Shown: positions 24,786 through 34,795 of the stretch, piece after piece
How the letters are laid out: each line of letters begins with the position of its first letter
Numbering within the stretch: the first letter of the stretch is position 1
From: Alistipes sp.
GTDB lineage: Bacteria; Bacteroidota; Bacteroidia; Bacteroidales; Rikenellaceae
Reading direction: 5' to 3'
Length of the DNA: 39,872 nucleotides
NCBI GenBank assembly: GCA_017501625.1
Contig: JAFVWO010000096.1
Location: 1 to 39,872 of the forward strand
The notes under the pieces: generated by a model
Seen by the model: only the letters and a program-made list of their open reading frames with translations
The model's database searches: none
Told to the model about the DNA's origin: nothing
Made by a program: the position numbers and the translations under genes

Positions 24786-25361
24786 ATGAGAAGGGCCAAG
24801 ATTGCCGTATTTGCGAGTGGCAGTGGCAGTAATTATGAGGCTATTGTCGAGGCATGTCGTGATGGTCGTATCGCGGGTGATGTAGTGTTGCTTGTGTGCG
24901 ATAAGCCGGGAGCCAAGGTGTTGGAGAGGGCTAAGCGTTATGGCACGGAGAGCTTCGCGTTCAACCCCAAGGATTACGCCTCGCGTGAGGCATACGAAAC
25001 GGTGTTGGCAGATATGTTGGATGAGCGTGGCGTTGAGTTTGTATGCTTGGCTGGCTACATGCGCATCGTTGGTAAGGTGCTCTTGGAGCGCTATGCCCAG
25101 CGTATTGTCAATATACACCCCTCGCTGTTACCATCGTTCAAAGGTGCTCATGCGATTCAGGATGCTGTGGAGTATGGCGTCAAGATATTTGGTGCTACGA
25201 CACATTTCGTTGACGAAACGCTCGATGGCGGACGTATTATTGACCAAGGGGCTATCGTCTACGAAGGAAACGATATCGAGGAGCTCACGATGTTGATACA
25301 CTCGATTGAACATAAGCTTTATGTTAAGACTATTAACAAATTGATAAATAGGAACTATTAA
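24786..25361 (+). CDS. purN: Phosphoribosylglycinamide formyltransferase, folate-dependent
   Basis: A 191-residue enzyme that transfers formyl from 10-formyl-THF to GAR. SGSGSN (11-16) binds substrate phosphate, and the catalytic trio is Asn109, His111 (NIHPSLLP) and Asp147 (DETLDGG). An AGGAGG at 24778-24783 stands just before the ATG. It is the folate-dependent type, not the formate-dependent PurT, so it relies on FolD, encoded further down the same operon. Three nucleotides separate it from purH. Confidence 0.96.
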   Translation: MRRAKIAVFASGSGSNYEAIVEACRDGRIAGDVVLLVCDKPGAKVLERAKRYGTESFAFNPKDYASREAYETVLADMLDERGVEFVCLAGYMRIVGKVLLERYAQRIVNIHPSLLPSFKGAHAIQDAVEYGVKIFGATTHFVDETLDGGRIIDQGAIVYEGNDIEELTMLIHSIEHKLYVKTINKLINRNY

Positions 25362-25364
25362 GAT

Positions 25365-26894
25365 ATGAGAGCATTAGTAAGTGTTAGCGACAAGAGAGGA
25401 GTTGTGGAGTTTTGCAGTAACCTGCGTCGCTTGGGCTGGGAGATTATCGCCACGGGAGGAACGCAGAAGCTTCTCGAAGATAGCGGTGTCGAGACCATAG
25501 GCATCAGTGATGTCACGGGCTTCCCTGAGATTTGTGACGGTCGCGTGAAGACGTTACACCCCAAGGTTCATGGTGGCCTTCTCGCTCGTCGCGACGATGA
25601 TAGCCATCTTAAGGCGTTGAAGGATAATGCCATTGAGTTTATCGACATGGTGTGTGTCAACCTATACCCATTCCGTCAGACCATCGCTAAGCCCGATGTG
25701 AAGATGGAGGATGCTATCGAGAATATAGATATAGGTGGCCCCTCGATGCTACGCTCGGCAGCGAAGAACTACCGTGATGTTACTGTTGTGTGCGATCCCG
25801 AGGATTATGCCCAGATTATTGCCGAGATTGAGGCTCATGGCAACACTGAGCCCTCAACACGTTTGAAGCTCTCGGCAAAGGCCTATACACACACCGCAGA
25901 GTACGACATGTGCATTGCAGCGTATATGCGCAAGCAGGCAGAGTTGAACGAGAAGCTATTTGCATCATTCGACCTTGTGCAGATGTTGCGCTATGGCGAG
26001 AATCCTCACCAGTCGGCTAAGTTTTACCGCTCGGCGGAGGCTGTTCCCTACTCGTTGGCTACGGCCAAGCAGCTCAACGGCAAGGAGATGTCGTATAACA
26101 ATATTCAGGATGCTAACGCCGCATTATGTATCGCTCGTGAGTTCTCGGAGCCATTCTGTGTCGGTCTGAAGCATATGAACCCCTGTGGTGCGGCTATAGG
26201 TGTCGATATTAGGGATGCTTGGACGAAGGCATACGAGGCTGACAAGGTTAGCATCTTTGGTGGCATCGTGGCTGTAAACCGCGAGCTTACGAAGGAGGTG
26301 GCAGAGTTGATGAAGCCCGTATTCTTGGAGATTATCATGGCTCCCTCGTTCTCGCCAGAGGCTCTTGAGGTGTTGTCTACGAAGAAGAATCTACGCCTCT
26401 TGCAGGTCGATATGGCAACATCGGACGTAGCACAGACACAATATGTGTCGGTAAACGGAGGACTTCTTGTTCAGCAACTCGACACAGATACTAAAGATGT
26501 TGTTGCCGAGATGTGCGTTACAAAGCGTAAACCTTCGGCTAAGGAGCTTGAGGATATGAACTTCGGTTGGCGCATAGCCAAGCACGTTAAGTCTAATGCT
26601 ATCGTTGTTGTTAAGGATGGTCATACCGTGGGTGTAGGTGCAGGACAGATGAACCGCGTAGGCTCTGCCGAGATTGCCCTTAAGCAGGCGCAGGCGGCAG
26701 GCTTCACTGAGGGTCTTGTACTCGCTTCGGATGGCTTCTTCCCCTTCGACGATACGGTGACGTTGGCGGAGAAGTATGGCGTGACGGCTCTCGTGCAGCC
26801 CGGTGGTAGTGTCCGTGATGAAGATTCGGTAAAGAGGGCCGATGAGTTTGGTATGACGATGTTGGTAACCGGCATGCGCCACTTCAAACATTAG
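25365..26894 (+). CDS. purH: Bifunctional AICAR formyltransferase / IMP cyclohydrolase
   Basis: A 509-residue enzyme for the last two steps to IMP. The N-terminal cyclohydrolase domain (about 1-195) begins ALVSVSDKRGVVEF and has ATGGT in a typical MGS-like fold. The formyltransferase domain follows, with the catalytic pair Lys269 and His270 in LKHMNPCG and a C-terminal GGSVRDEDSV. It uses 10-formyl-THF, as does PurN. Length and motifs are typical. Its stop is followed by an 83-nt spacer before purD with no clear terminator, so the operon probably continues. Confidence 0.96.
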   Translation: MRALVSVSDKRGVVEFCSNLRRLGWEIIATGGTQKLLEDSGVETIGISDVTGFPEICDGRVKTLHPKVHGGLLARRDDDSHLKALKDNAIEFIDMVCVNLYPFRQTIAKPDVKMEDAIENIDIGGPSMLRSAAKNYRDVTVVCDPEDYAQIIAEIEAHGNTEPSTRLKLSAKAYTHTAEYDMCIAAYMRKQAELNEKLFASFDLVQMLRYGENPHQSAKFYRSAEAVPYSLATAKQLNGKEMSYNNIQDANAALCIAREFSEPFCVGLKHMNPCGAAIGVDIRDAWTKAYEADKVSIFGGIVAVNRELTKEVAELMKPVFLEIIMAPSFSPEALEVLSTKKNLRLLQVDMATSDVAQTQYVSVNGGLLVQQLDTDTKDVVAEMCVTKRKPSAKELEDMNFGWRIAKHVKSNAIVVVKDGHTVGVGAGQMNRVGSAEIALKQAQAAGFTEGLVLASDGFFPFDDTVTLAEKYGVTALVQPGGSVRDEDSVKRADEFGMTMLVTGMRHFKH

Positions 26895-26977
26895 GATTTA
26901 TACATAAATTAATGGATTGGGGGGATGGTAACGTGTTTTTACTTCGTAACTATCTGCTCGCTACATAAGAATAAGGT

Positions 26978-28222
26978 ATGAAGATATTAGTAATCGGCTC
27001 TGGTGGACGTGAGCATGCTATTGTGGAGGCTGTCTCGCGCTCGTCGAAGGCCACGAAGATATACGCCGCCCCGGGTAATGCGGGCATAGCACAGCTTGCC
27101 GAGTGCGTAGCTATTAAGGATACCGACGTGGAGGCTCTTGTGGCCTTTGCCAAGCGCGAGGCTGTTGACCTCACTGTTGTAGGTCCCGAGGCTGCGCTTG
27201 CAGTAGGTGTCGTCGATAGGTTCCGTGAGGAGGGGTTGAAGATTTTTGGCCCCACGAAGGCGGCAACGGAGATAGAGTCGAGCAAGGATTTTGCTAAACG
27301 ACTGATGAAGAAGTACGATGTGCCCACGGCGGACTATGCTACGTTTACTGACTACGCTGAGGCTCTTGCCTATGTGCACAAGGGTACGTTGCCTACGGTG
27401 CTCAAATATGACGGCTTGGCAGCAGGTAAAGGTGTTGTTATCGCTACTACTATCGAGGAGGCTGAGGCTGCGCTGCGCGACATGCTTCTCGACACGAAGT
27501 ATGGCGAAGGTAGGGTAGTCATCGAGGAGTTCCTCACGGGTGAGGAGTTTTCGTTGATGTGCTTTGTTGCGGGCTCTCAGGTTGTGCCGATGCCCGTGGC
27601 ACAGGATCATAAGCGTGCCTACGATAATGACGAGGGCCCCAATACGGGTGGTATGGGTGCTTATACGGAGCTTCCGTTTATATCTGCCGAGGATCACGCC
27701 TATGCCATGGAGAACATCATGCAGCGTGTGGCAGATGCTATGGTTGCTGAGGGGTGTCCCTTCACGGGTGTGCTCTACGGTGGCCTGATGAAGACACCCG
27801 CAGGCATTAAAGTCATCGAGTTTAACGCTCGCTTTGGCGATCCCGAGACGGAGGTGGTATTGCCACGTCTTAAGAGCGATGCTGTAGATGCTTTTATGGC
27901 CGTTGCGAACAACGAGAAGCCTACGGTAGAGTGGTCGGAGGGCGCTACACTCGGCATAGTGTTAGCATCGAAGGGTTACCCCGGGAGCTACGATAAGGGC
28001 TATGTCATCAATGGAGTGGAGCGTGTAGAGTCTAAGGTGTACCACATGGGTACAGCGATGAAGAATGGCGAGCTTGTTACGGCCGGAGGTCGTGTGATGA
28101 TTGTCGTAGCTTCGGCCTCGACACTCGAGCAGGCACAGGCTAAGGCTCGCGAAGATATTGCCAAGATAGAGTGCGATAATCTGTTCCATCGCACGGATAT
28201 TGGTAATAAAGCATTTAAGTAA
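26978..28222 (+). CDS. purD: Phosphoribosylamine-glycine ligase (GAR synthetase)
   Basis: A 414-residue ATP-grasp enzyme that joins phosphoribosylamine and glycine. GSGGREHA (7-14) is the N-terminal Rossmann motif; the ATP-grasp core has LKYDGLAAGKGVV (about 139-151) and EEFLTGEEFS; NTGGMGAYTELP (near 219-230) and FNARFGDPETEVV (near 283-295) complete the active site. It follows purH after 83 nt and precedes folD by 17 nt. Confidence 0.96.
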   Translation: MKILVIGSGGREHAIVEAVSRSSKATKIYAAPGNAGIAQLAECVAIKDTDVEALVAFAKREAVDLTVVGPEAALAVGVVDRFREEGLKIFGPTKAATEIESSKDFAKRLMKKYDVPTADYATFTDYAEALAYVHKGTLPTVLKYDGLAAGKGVVIATTIEEAEAALRDMLLDTKYGEGRVVIEEFLTGEEFSLMCFVAGSQVVPMPVAQDHKRAYDNDEGPNTGGMGAYTELPFISAEDHAYAMENIMQRVADAMVAEGCPFTGVLYGGLMKTPAGIKVIEFNARFGDPETEVVLPRLKSDAVDAFMAVANNEKPTVEWSEGATLGIVLASKGYPGSYDKGYVINGVERVESKVYHMGTAMKNGELVTAGGRVMIVVASASTLEQAQAKAREDIAKIECDNLFHRTDIGNKAFK

Positions 28223-28239
28223 CTTAAAAAGGAAATAGT

Positions 28240-29091
28240 ATGATTATAAAAGGTAAAGATTTATCGGTGTCGATAAAGGAGGCACTCAAGGTGCGTGTCG
28301 ATGTGCTTAGTAAGCAGTATGGTCGCACACCCAACCTCGTCGTTGTCCTTGTTGGTGACGACCCCGGTAGTGTATCCTATGTTACGGGTAAGGCTAAGGC
28401 TGCCAACGAAGTGGGTATTCGCAATACGACAATACGTCGTGAGGCAACAATATCGGAGGCTGAGCTACTTGGTATTGTCGATGATTTGAACAACGACAAC
28501 GATGTAGATGGTATCCTTGTGCAGCTGCCGCTACCGAAGCATATCAACGAGAATAAGATTATTGCCGCAATATCACCTGAGAAGGATGTAGATGCGTTTC
28601 ACCCTATGAACGTGGCTAAGTTGTGGCTTAAGCAGCCCTGCATCCTGCCATGTACACCTAAGGGTATCATCAAGTTGCTCCACTTTGCAGGGGTAGACAT
28701 CTCGGGTAAGGAGGCTGTGGTTGTAGGTCGCAGTAATATAGTTGGCCAGCCCGTGGCAAAGCTCCTGTTGGATGCTAATGCTACTGTTACCGTTGCTCAC
28801 TCGCGCACGAAGCATTTGGCTTCGATAACACGTCGTGCCGACATCCTTGTTGCTGCGATAGGTAAGGAGCGCTTTATCACGGCAGATATGATTAAGCCCG
28901 GTGCTGTGGTTATCGACGTGGGCGTAAATCGCGACACGCGCAATGGTAAACTTTGTGGTGATGTAGACTTCGAGGAGGCTCAATATGTCGCTGCGGCTAT
29001 CACTCCCGTTCCCGGAGGTGTGGGCCCCATGACTATCGCCTGTCTTATGGAGAATACCGTCGAGGCGTATGTAAACCGAATGAGTAAGTAA
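28240..29091 (+). CDS. folD: Bifunctional methylene-THF dehydrogenase / methenyl-THF cyclohydrolase
   Basis: A 283-residue enzyme that converts 5,10-methylene-THF to 10-formyl-THF. Tyr47 and Lys51 (SYVTGKAKA, 46-54) are the catalytic cyclohydrolase pair; DGILVQLPLPKHI (about 91-103) and GRSNIVGQPVAKLL (about 165-178) are the two family signatures; TPVPGGVGPMTIA near 260-272 binds the cofactor. It sits in the purine operon between purD and purB, where it provides the formyl donor for PurN and PurH. This placement is uncommon outside Bacteroidetes relatives but makes metabolic sense. Confidence 0.95.
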   Translation: MIIKGKDLSVSIKEALKVRVDVLSKQYGRTPNLVVVLVGDDPGSVSYVTGKAKAANEVGIRNTTIRREATISEAELLGIVDDLNNDNDVDGILVQLPLPKHINENKIIAAISPEKDVDAFHPMNVAKLWLKQPCILPCTPKGIIKLLHFAGVDISGKEAVVVGRSNIVGQPVAKLLLDANATVTVAHSRTKHLASITRRADILVAAIGKERFITADMIKPGAVVIDVGVNRDTRNGKLCGDVDFEEAQYVAAAITPVPGGVGPMTIACLMENTVEAYVNRMSK

Positions 29092-29122
29092 CAATATATA
29101 AACTAACTAACCTTACTGCCTT

Positions 29123-30418
29123 ATGATTGAAAGATATAGCAGAGAGATTATGCGTAGGGTGTGGACCGAGCAGAATAAGTTCGATGCCTACCTCAGAGTG
29201 GAGATATTGGCTTCGGAGGCGTGGAGCCAGCTTGGTGTTGTTCCCAAGGAGGATGTCGAGAAATTGTGGAAGAATGCTTCGTTCAACATCGACCGCATCA
29301 CGGAGATTGAGCAGCAGACACGCCACGACATCGTAGCCTTCACACGTGCCGTGAGTGAGACCCTTGGCGAGGAGCGTAAGTGGGTACACTATGGTCTTAC
29401 GAGCACCGATGTTGTAGATACGGCCAATGGTTACCTCCTAAAGCAGGCCAATACTATCCTTTTGGAGGATATCGAGAAGATGCTTGAGGTGCTGCGCCGC
29501 CGTGCCATCGAGTTTAAGGATACTCCATGTATCGGCCGTACCCACGGTATACATGCCGACATTACGTGCTTCGGTCTTAAGTGGGCATTGTGGTACGAGG
29601 AGATGAAGCGCAACCTCACACGCTTTGCTGCTGCGGCACGTGGTGTAGAGGTAGGTAAGATTTCGGGTGCTGTGGGTAACTTCGCCAATATTCCCCCCTT
29701 CATTCAGGACTATGTGTGCGAAAAACTCGGCATCGATAGTGCTAACATATCTACTCAGGTCATCCAGCGCGATCGTCATGCCTACTACATGGCTACACTT
29801 GCCGTCATCGCCTCGAGCATAGAGCAGATGGCCATGGAGATACGTAACCTCCAGCGTACCGAGGTACACGAGGTGGAGGAGTCTTTCGGCAAGGGTCAGA
29901 AGGGTTCGAGCGCTATGCCTCACAAGCGTAATCCCATTTCGAGCGAGAATATGTGTGGCTGTGCTCGCGTTATGCGTGGCTACATGGCAGCCTTCTATGA
30001 GAATGTAGCCCTATGGCACGAGCGTGACATATCGCACTCGTCGACTGAGCGCATCATCCTTCCCGATGCTACGATGCTCTTGGACTATATGCTCAACCGC
30101 TTCCGTGGCATCCTCGAGAACCTCGTGGTGTTCAAGGATGTCATGATGGAGAATATCTATCGTACACGTAAGGTTATCTTTGCGCAGCGTGTGATGAATG
30201 CCCTCATCGAAAAGGGCTTCTCGCGCGAGCAGGCATACGATACGGTGCAACCTATCGCCATGCGTGCCATGAGCGAGCGTGCCGACTATCAGGAACTCCT
30301 TGCTGAGAGCTCTGAGGTTATGTCTGTCCTCACACGTGAGGAACTTGATAGCTGCTTTACGCTCGAATATTACCTTAAGAACGTCGATTTCATCTTCGAC
30401 CGCGTAGGCATTGAGTAA
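29123..30418 (+). CDS. purB: Adenylosuccinate lyase
   Basis: A 431-residue fumarase-superfamily enzyme acting twice in purine synthesis: SAICAR to AICAR, and adenylosuccinate to [15 protein letters not shown] (near 89-100) and GRTHGIHA (near 137-144) contain active-site residues, and [16 protein letters not shown] (near 259-274) is the flexible catalytic loop with its serine. It is last in the operon, 31 nt after folD, and is followed by a strong terminator. purA, its partner for AMP, is not in the window. Confidence 0.95.
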   Translation: MIERYSREIMRRVWTEQNKFDAYLRVEILASEAWSQLGVVPKEDVEKLWKNASFNIDRITEIEQQTRHDIVAFTRAVSETLGEERKWVHYGLTSTDVVDTANGYLLKQANTILLEDIEKMLEVLRRRAIEFKDTPCIGRTHGIHADITCFGLKWALWYEEMKRNLTRFAAAARGVEVGKISGAVGNFANIPPFIQDYVCEKLGIDSANISTQVIQRDRHAYYMATLAVIASSIEQMAMEIRNLQRTEVHEVEESFGKGQKGSSAMPHKRNPISSENMCGCARVMRGYMAAFYENVALWHERDISHSSTERIILPDATMLLDYMLNRFRGILENLVVFKDVMMENIYRTRKVIFAQRVMNALIEKGFSREQAYDTVQPIAMRAMSERADYQELLAESSEVMSVLTREELDSCFTLEYYLKNVDFIFDRVGIE

Positions 30419-30437
30419 CCATACCCAATCTTAATGT

Positions 30438-30477
30438 AACGGGGATGACTAAGATTAAATTAGTCATCCCCGTTTTG
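30438..30477. terminator. Terminator of the purine operon
   Basis: A perfect 15-bp inverted repeat (30438-30452 with 30460-30474) around the loop GATTAAA, G+C-rich at the base, followed by TT on the plus strand. It lies between convergent purB and trxA and may serve both. Confidence 0.85.
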
Positions 30478-30494
30478 TTAGGCTTTAGCCTCAA

Positions 30495-30809
30495 TTATAG
30501 AAGACCCTCAACCTTAGCCTTAAGCTGCTCCTTGGTAGCTGCACCTACGTGCTTATCTACCTGCTTGCCATCCTTCAAGAAGACGATGGTGGGCACGTTG
30601 CGTACCATGAACTGCGCGGCAACATCGTCACCCTCCTCTACGTCGCACTTGCCGATAAGCACCTTGCCCTCATACTCCTCAGCGAGCTCGTCGATGATGG
30701 GAGCAACCATGCGGCAAGGACCGCACCATGTAGCCCAGAAGTCAATAACCACGGGAAGACCCTGATTCAATACCTCGTTGTAGTTCTCATTGTTGATTTT
30801 CAATGCCAT
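30495..30809 (-). CDS. trxA: Thioredoxin
   Basis: A 104-residue cytosolic thioredoxin with the active site WCGPC (28-32; Cys29 and Cys32) and the cis-proline in VRNVPTIVF (near 69-77). No signal peptide is present, so it is a general disulfide reductase rather than a periplasmic ResA/TlpA type. It lies 18 nt after dnaE on the same strand, an adjacency suggesting shared transcription. Length and motifs are standard. Confidence 0.95.
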   Translation of the reverse strand: MALKINNENYNEVLNQGLPVVIDFWATWCGPCRMVAPIIDELAEEYEGKVLIGKCDVEEGDDVAAQFMVRNVPTIVFLKDGKQVDKHVGAATKEQLKAKVEGLL

Positions 30810-30827
30810 AGCTGTAATGTTTTAAAG

Positions 30828-33800
30828 TTATACGTTAATAAAATAGTTGAGTTCGTTTTTTGCGAGGAAGTCCATAAAATCGGCCGTGGGTGCGATATTG
30901 AACTTCTTGGATTTTAGCTTTAGGCGCACATCTTCCTGTCTGTCAACGAGAAGAAAGCGTAGCACCGTATTTCCGGGATTGCTCTTTGCAGCCTCAAGAA
31001 GCATATCCGTCAGCGTGCTACATAACTCGTGGATGTCTAACTCCACGGTTATCGACGATATGCTCTCGGCAACCTCCGCAAGGTGCTGGATGGAGAGTAT
31101 CTTATACTCCAACTCTGCATCCTCCTTGCCAAAGCGGTGCTGCACACGACCCTTTATAAAGAGGAAGTTGTTTACCTCAATCATAAGGCCAAACTGCTGG
31201 TAGTCCTTACTAAAGAGCGTAAACTCATGCTGTGTATTGTAGTCTTCGAGCACAAAGCGTGCGTAGCGACGGCCATCCTTGGTTGTGAGTGGTGTTACCG
31301 AGGTAACAACGCCCGCAACAGCAATATCCTTACCGTCGAGGAGCGTGAGGCTCGCAAGGTCGCCAAGTTCCATCTGGCACATCTTCCTAAGGATAAAGTC
31401 GAAGCGCTGCAGGGGGTGTGCCGAGAGGTATAGACCTATGACCTCCTTCTCCTTGTTCAGTACAACGATATTGCTCCAATCCTCAGCCACAGGTACGCGC
31501 GGGGGTTGGATGTCGCTGTGACCACCATCGCCACCAAACATGCTGAAGAGCGACTGTTGTGCATCGTTCTTATCCTGCTGTACACGCTGACCATAACGTA
31601 TCAAGAGGTCGAGGAACTGAACACCATTCTGGTCCTCGGCGAAGAAACGCGAGCGGTTGAAGTCGATGAGCGAGTCGAAGCCTCCCGAGTAGGCTATATT
31701 TTCGAGGCACTTGCGGTTAACAACCGAGTAGTTAACACGCTCTATAAAGTCGTATACCGACTTGTAAGAGCCATTAGCCTTACGCTCCTTAACGATAGAC
31801 TCCGAGGCTGCCTCACCAACGCCCTTAATCGCGGCAAGACCAAAGCGAATGTCCCCTTGTTTGTTGGTCGAGAACTTCAACATCGACTCATTAACATCGG
31901 GGCCGAGTACCGCAATACCCATATTCTTGCACTCGGTCATATAGGCTGTCACCTGCTTAATATCGTTAAGGTTGCGGCTTAGGACCGTTGCCATATACTC
32001 CGAGGGGTAGTGTGCCTTGATGTATGCAGTTTGGTACGCCACCCACGAGTAGCACGTGGCGTGCGACTTGTTGAAGGCATACGAGGCGAACTTCTCCCAG
32101 TCGGCCCATATCTTCTCCAAGACCTTTTCGTCGTGGCCATTAGACTTACCTCCGGCGATAAACTTAGGCTTCAGCTCGTCAAGTTTCGACTTAATCTTCT
32201 TACCCATGGCCTTACGTAGCGTGTCCGATTCGCCACGAGTGAAGTTGCCCAACAGACGTGACAGAAGCATGACCTGCTCCTGATATACGGTGATGCCGTA
32301 TGTATCCTTCAGGTAGCGCTCCATGATGGGTATGTCGTAGACGATAGGCTTTCGCCCATGCTTACGGTCGATGAAGTCGGGGATGTAGTCCATAGGCCCC
32401 GGACGATAGAGAGCATTCATCGCGATAAGGTCCTCAAACGTGGAGGGCTGCAATTCGCGTAGATACTTCTGCATGCCGGGGGACTCAAACTGGAACGTAC
32501 CAATAGTACCACCCTTGCAGTATAGGTCGTATGTCTTTCTATCGTCGATAGGTATAGTGTCGGGATCGATTTTCACGCCATGTGTTTCGTAGATGGTCTC
32601 CACGGCATCCTTAATGATGGAGAGGGTCTTAAGACCGAGAAAGTCCATCTTGATGAGTCCCGTATCCTCAATAACGGCACCCTCGTACTGCGTGACGAGC
32701 ATATTTTCACCCGTCTCCTTGTCCGTGGCGATGCTCACGGGTACCCAGTCGGTGATGTCGTCGCGACAGATGATAGTTCCACACGCATGAACACCCGTGC
32801 CACGAATGTTGCCCTCAAGCATCTTGGCATACTTTATCGTGTCGTGCATAACGGGGTCTGACGACTCCTCCGCAGCCTTTAACTCGGGCACAGCCATGAT
32901 AGCGTTCTTGAGGTTTATCTTCAGAAGCTTATCTTTGTCGTTGGGGTCGGGTATGCGGTCGGGAATCCACTTGCATAGCTGGTTTGCCTGTGTCAATGGT
33001 AGCTTCTGCACACGTGCAACATCCTTCAGTGCCATCTTGGTGGCCATCGTGCCGTAGGTGATGATGTGTGCCACCTTCTCCTTGCCGTACTTTTGCGTTA
33101 CCCAGTTGAGCACACGACCACGACCATCATCGTCGAAGTCAATGTCGATATCGGGTAACGATATACGATCGGGATTAAGGAAACGCTCGAACAGAAGGTC
33201 GTATTTGATGGGGTCTATCTGTGTGATGCCTAAGCAGTATGCTACGGCCGAGCCTGCGGCAGAGCCACGACCCGGGCCTACAGATACGTCTAACTCCTCA
33301 CGTGCTGCGCGTATGAAGTCTTGCATGATAAGGAAGTAGCCGGGGAAGCCCATAGTCTTCATTATGTGCAACTCGAACTTAAGACGTGTCTCGGTCTCCT
33401 CGTCCAACACCTCGCCATAGCGCTTATGTGCACCATCCATGGCGAGCTTAGCGAGGTAGTCTGCTTCGAGCTTTATACGATAGAGCTTTTCGTAGCCTCC
33501 TAACTTGTCAATCTTCTTGCGGGCTGCCGCCTCTTCCATGACGACATTGCCATTCTCATCGCGCGTGAACTCGTTGAAGAGATCCTCCTCCGTGTATTTG
33601 GCTCTATAACTCTCCTCTGTGCCAAAATCCTCGGGTATGGCGAAGGTGGGCATAATGGGGGCGTGGTCTATGGAGTATGTCTCGACCTTGTTGCATACCT
33701 CTACGGTGTTATCTAACGCTTCAGGTATGTAGTCGAAGATGGCATTCATCTCTGCCGTGGTCTTCATCCACTCCTGCTTGGAGTAGAGCAAACGTTTGGG

Positions 33801-34673
33801 GTCGTCGAGGTCCTTGCCCGTACCTAAACATATCAGACGGTCGTGTGCCTCGGCATCCTCCTCGTTTACGAAGTGTACGTCGTTGGTGCATACGAGCTTT
33901 ACGCCATGCTTTGCGGCGTACTCCTCCAAGAAGGCGTTTACCTTCAACTGCTCGGAGTATGCTTCGTGGTTTGCGCGCTCAACGGTAGCCTTGTGTAGCT
34001 GCAGCTCTAAGTAGTAGTCGTCGCCAAAGATGCTACGATGCCACTCTATGGCAGCTACAGCATCGTCATAGCGCTCCTCGCGTATCATGCGTGGCACCTC
34101 GCCACCGATACATGCCGAGCAACATATAAGTCCCTCGTGATACTTCTCCAATTCAACGCGGTCGGTACGCGGACGACCATAGAAGCCCTCGGTGTAGCCC
34201 TTCGATACTATCTTTATAAGGTTTTTGTACCCCTTCTCGTTCTTTGCAAGGAGTATTAGGTGGTAGCCACTCTGGTCGCCCGTGCCCTTCTCCTTGTTGA
34301 AGAGCCTGCGACGAGCTACATATACTTCGCTGCCGATGATACCCTTAAAGTCTGCCTTGGGTATAGCATCAAGCTCCATGCGAGCCTTGGCTAACGCTGC
34401 CGATGCATCATCTCCCATCTCGGCATCTGAGGCCGTGCCGTTTTCGAGGCGTTCTACGAGCGCTTGAAGAGCCTTAATCCTATCCCTACGTGCGCCATTC
34501 TTCTTGTTTATGTAGTTGAAAAACTCCTTCACGCCGAACATCGAGCCGTGGTCGGTAAGTGCAATGCCGGGCATGCCGTCGGCAATGGCTTTGTCGACAA
34601 GCTTCTGTATGCTTGCCTGACCATCCAACAGCGAGTATTGGCTATGAACATGAAGGTGTACGAATTGGCGCAT
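30828..34673 (-). CDS. dnaE: DNA polymerase III alpha subunit
   Basis: A 1281-residue replicative polymerase. The N-terminal PHP domain starts with HLHVHSQYSLLDG and ALTDHGSMFG. The polymerase active site is recognised from GPGRGSAAGSAVAYCLG followed by LPDIDIDFDDDGRGR (about 500-515), which carries the paired catalytic aspartates. The helix-hairpin-helix and beta-binding region come next, and an OB domain (VAGVVTSVTPLTTKDGRRY) is near the C-terminus. An insertion of about 45 mostly charged residues sits in the PHP domain near residues 57-100. It is longer than the E. coli protein (1160) for this and other insertions, as usual in the phylum. Confidence 0.96.
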   Translation of the reverse strand: MRQFVHLHVHSQYSLLDGQASIQKLVDKAIADGMPGIALTDHGSMFGVKEFFNYINKKNGARRDRIKALQALVERLENGTASDAEMGDDASAALAKARMELDAIPKADFKGIIGSEVYVARRRLFNKEKGTGDQSGYHLILLAKNEKGYKNLIKIVSKGYTEGFYGRPRTDRVELEKYHEGLICCSACIGGEVPRMIREERYDDAVAAIEWHRSIFGDDYYLELQLHKATVERANHEAYSEQLKVNAFLEEYAAKHGVKLVCTNDVHFVNEEDAEAHDRLICLGTGKDLDDPKRLLYSKQEWMKTTAEMNAIFDYIPEALDNTVEVCNKVETYSIDHAPIMPTFAIPEDFGTEESYRAKYTEEDLFNEFTRDENGNVVMEEAAARKKIDKLGGYEKLYRIKLEADYLAKLAMDGAHKRYGEVLDEETETRLKFELHIMKTMGFPGYFLIMQDFIRAAREELDVSVGPGRGSAAGSAVAYCLGITQIDPIKYDLLFERFLNPDRISLPDIDIDFDDDGRGRVLNWVTQKYGKEKVAHIITYGTMATKMALKDVARVQKLPLTQANQLCKWIPDRIPDPNDKDKLLKINLKNAIMAVPELKAAEESSDPVMHDTIKYAKMLEGNIRGTGVHACGTIICRDDITDWVPVSIATDKETGENMLVTQYEGAVIEDTGLIKMDFLGLKTLSIIKDAVETIYETHGVKIDPDTIPIDDRKTYDLYCKGGTIGTFQFESPGMQKYLRELQPSTFEDLIAMNALYRPGPMDYIPDFIDRKHGRKPIVYDIPIMERYLKDTYGITVYQEQVMLLSRLLGNFTRGESDTLRKAMGKKIKSKLDELKPKFIAGGKSNGHDEKVLEKIWADWEKFASYAFNKSHATCYSWVAYQTAYIKAHYPSEYMATVLSRNLNDIKQVTAYMTECKNMGIAVLGPDVNESMLKFSTNKQGDIRFGLAAIKGVGEAASESIVKERKANGSYKSVYDFIERVNYSVVNRKCLENIAYSGGFDSLIDFNRSRFFAEDQNGVQFLDLLIRYGQRVQQDKNDAQQSLFSMFGGDGGHSDIQPPRVPVAEDWSNIVVLNKEKEVIGLYLSAHPLQRFDFILRKMCQMELGDLASLTLLDGKDIAVAGVVTSVTPLTTKDGRRYARFVLEDYNTQHEFTLFSKDYQQFGLMIEVNNFLFIKGRVQHRFGKEDAELEYKILSIQHLAEVAESISSITVELDIHELCSTLTDMLLEAAKSNPGNTVLRFLLVDRQEDVRLKLKSKKFNIAPTADFMDFLAKNELNYFINV

Positions 34674-34705
34674 CGTGCGTTTATGTCATTAATAGTTTCA
34701 GAGTA

Positions 34706-34713
34706 CAAATATA
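34706..34713 (-). promoter_or_regulatory. Predicted -7 promoter element of dnaE
   Basis: The minus strand reads TATATTTG, 32 nt before the dnaE start, matching TAnnTTTG. No matching TTTG -33 box is seen in the A/T-rich upstream DNA. Confidence 0.4.
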
Positions 34714-34770
34714 ACGATAATTTTTTGGATATTTTAAGTGCTGCGATGCGTTTTTTTAGAAAATAATGCG

Positions 34771-34778
34771 TACCTTTA
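34771..34778 (+). promoter_or_regulatory. Possible -7 element of the DUF2007 gene
   Basis: TACCTTTA, one base from TAnnTTTG, lies 17 nt before the ATG at 34796, with a T-run about 13-20 nt upstream. Confidence 0.3.
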
Positions 34779-34795
34779 TCTAAACTAATAGGGTT

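Noticed and set aside
31506-31982. Plus-strand open frame antisense to dnaE
   Set aside because: A shadow of dnaE with no start context, domain or promoter.
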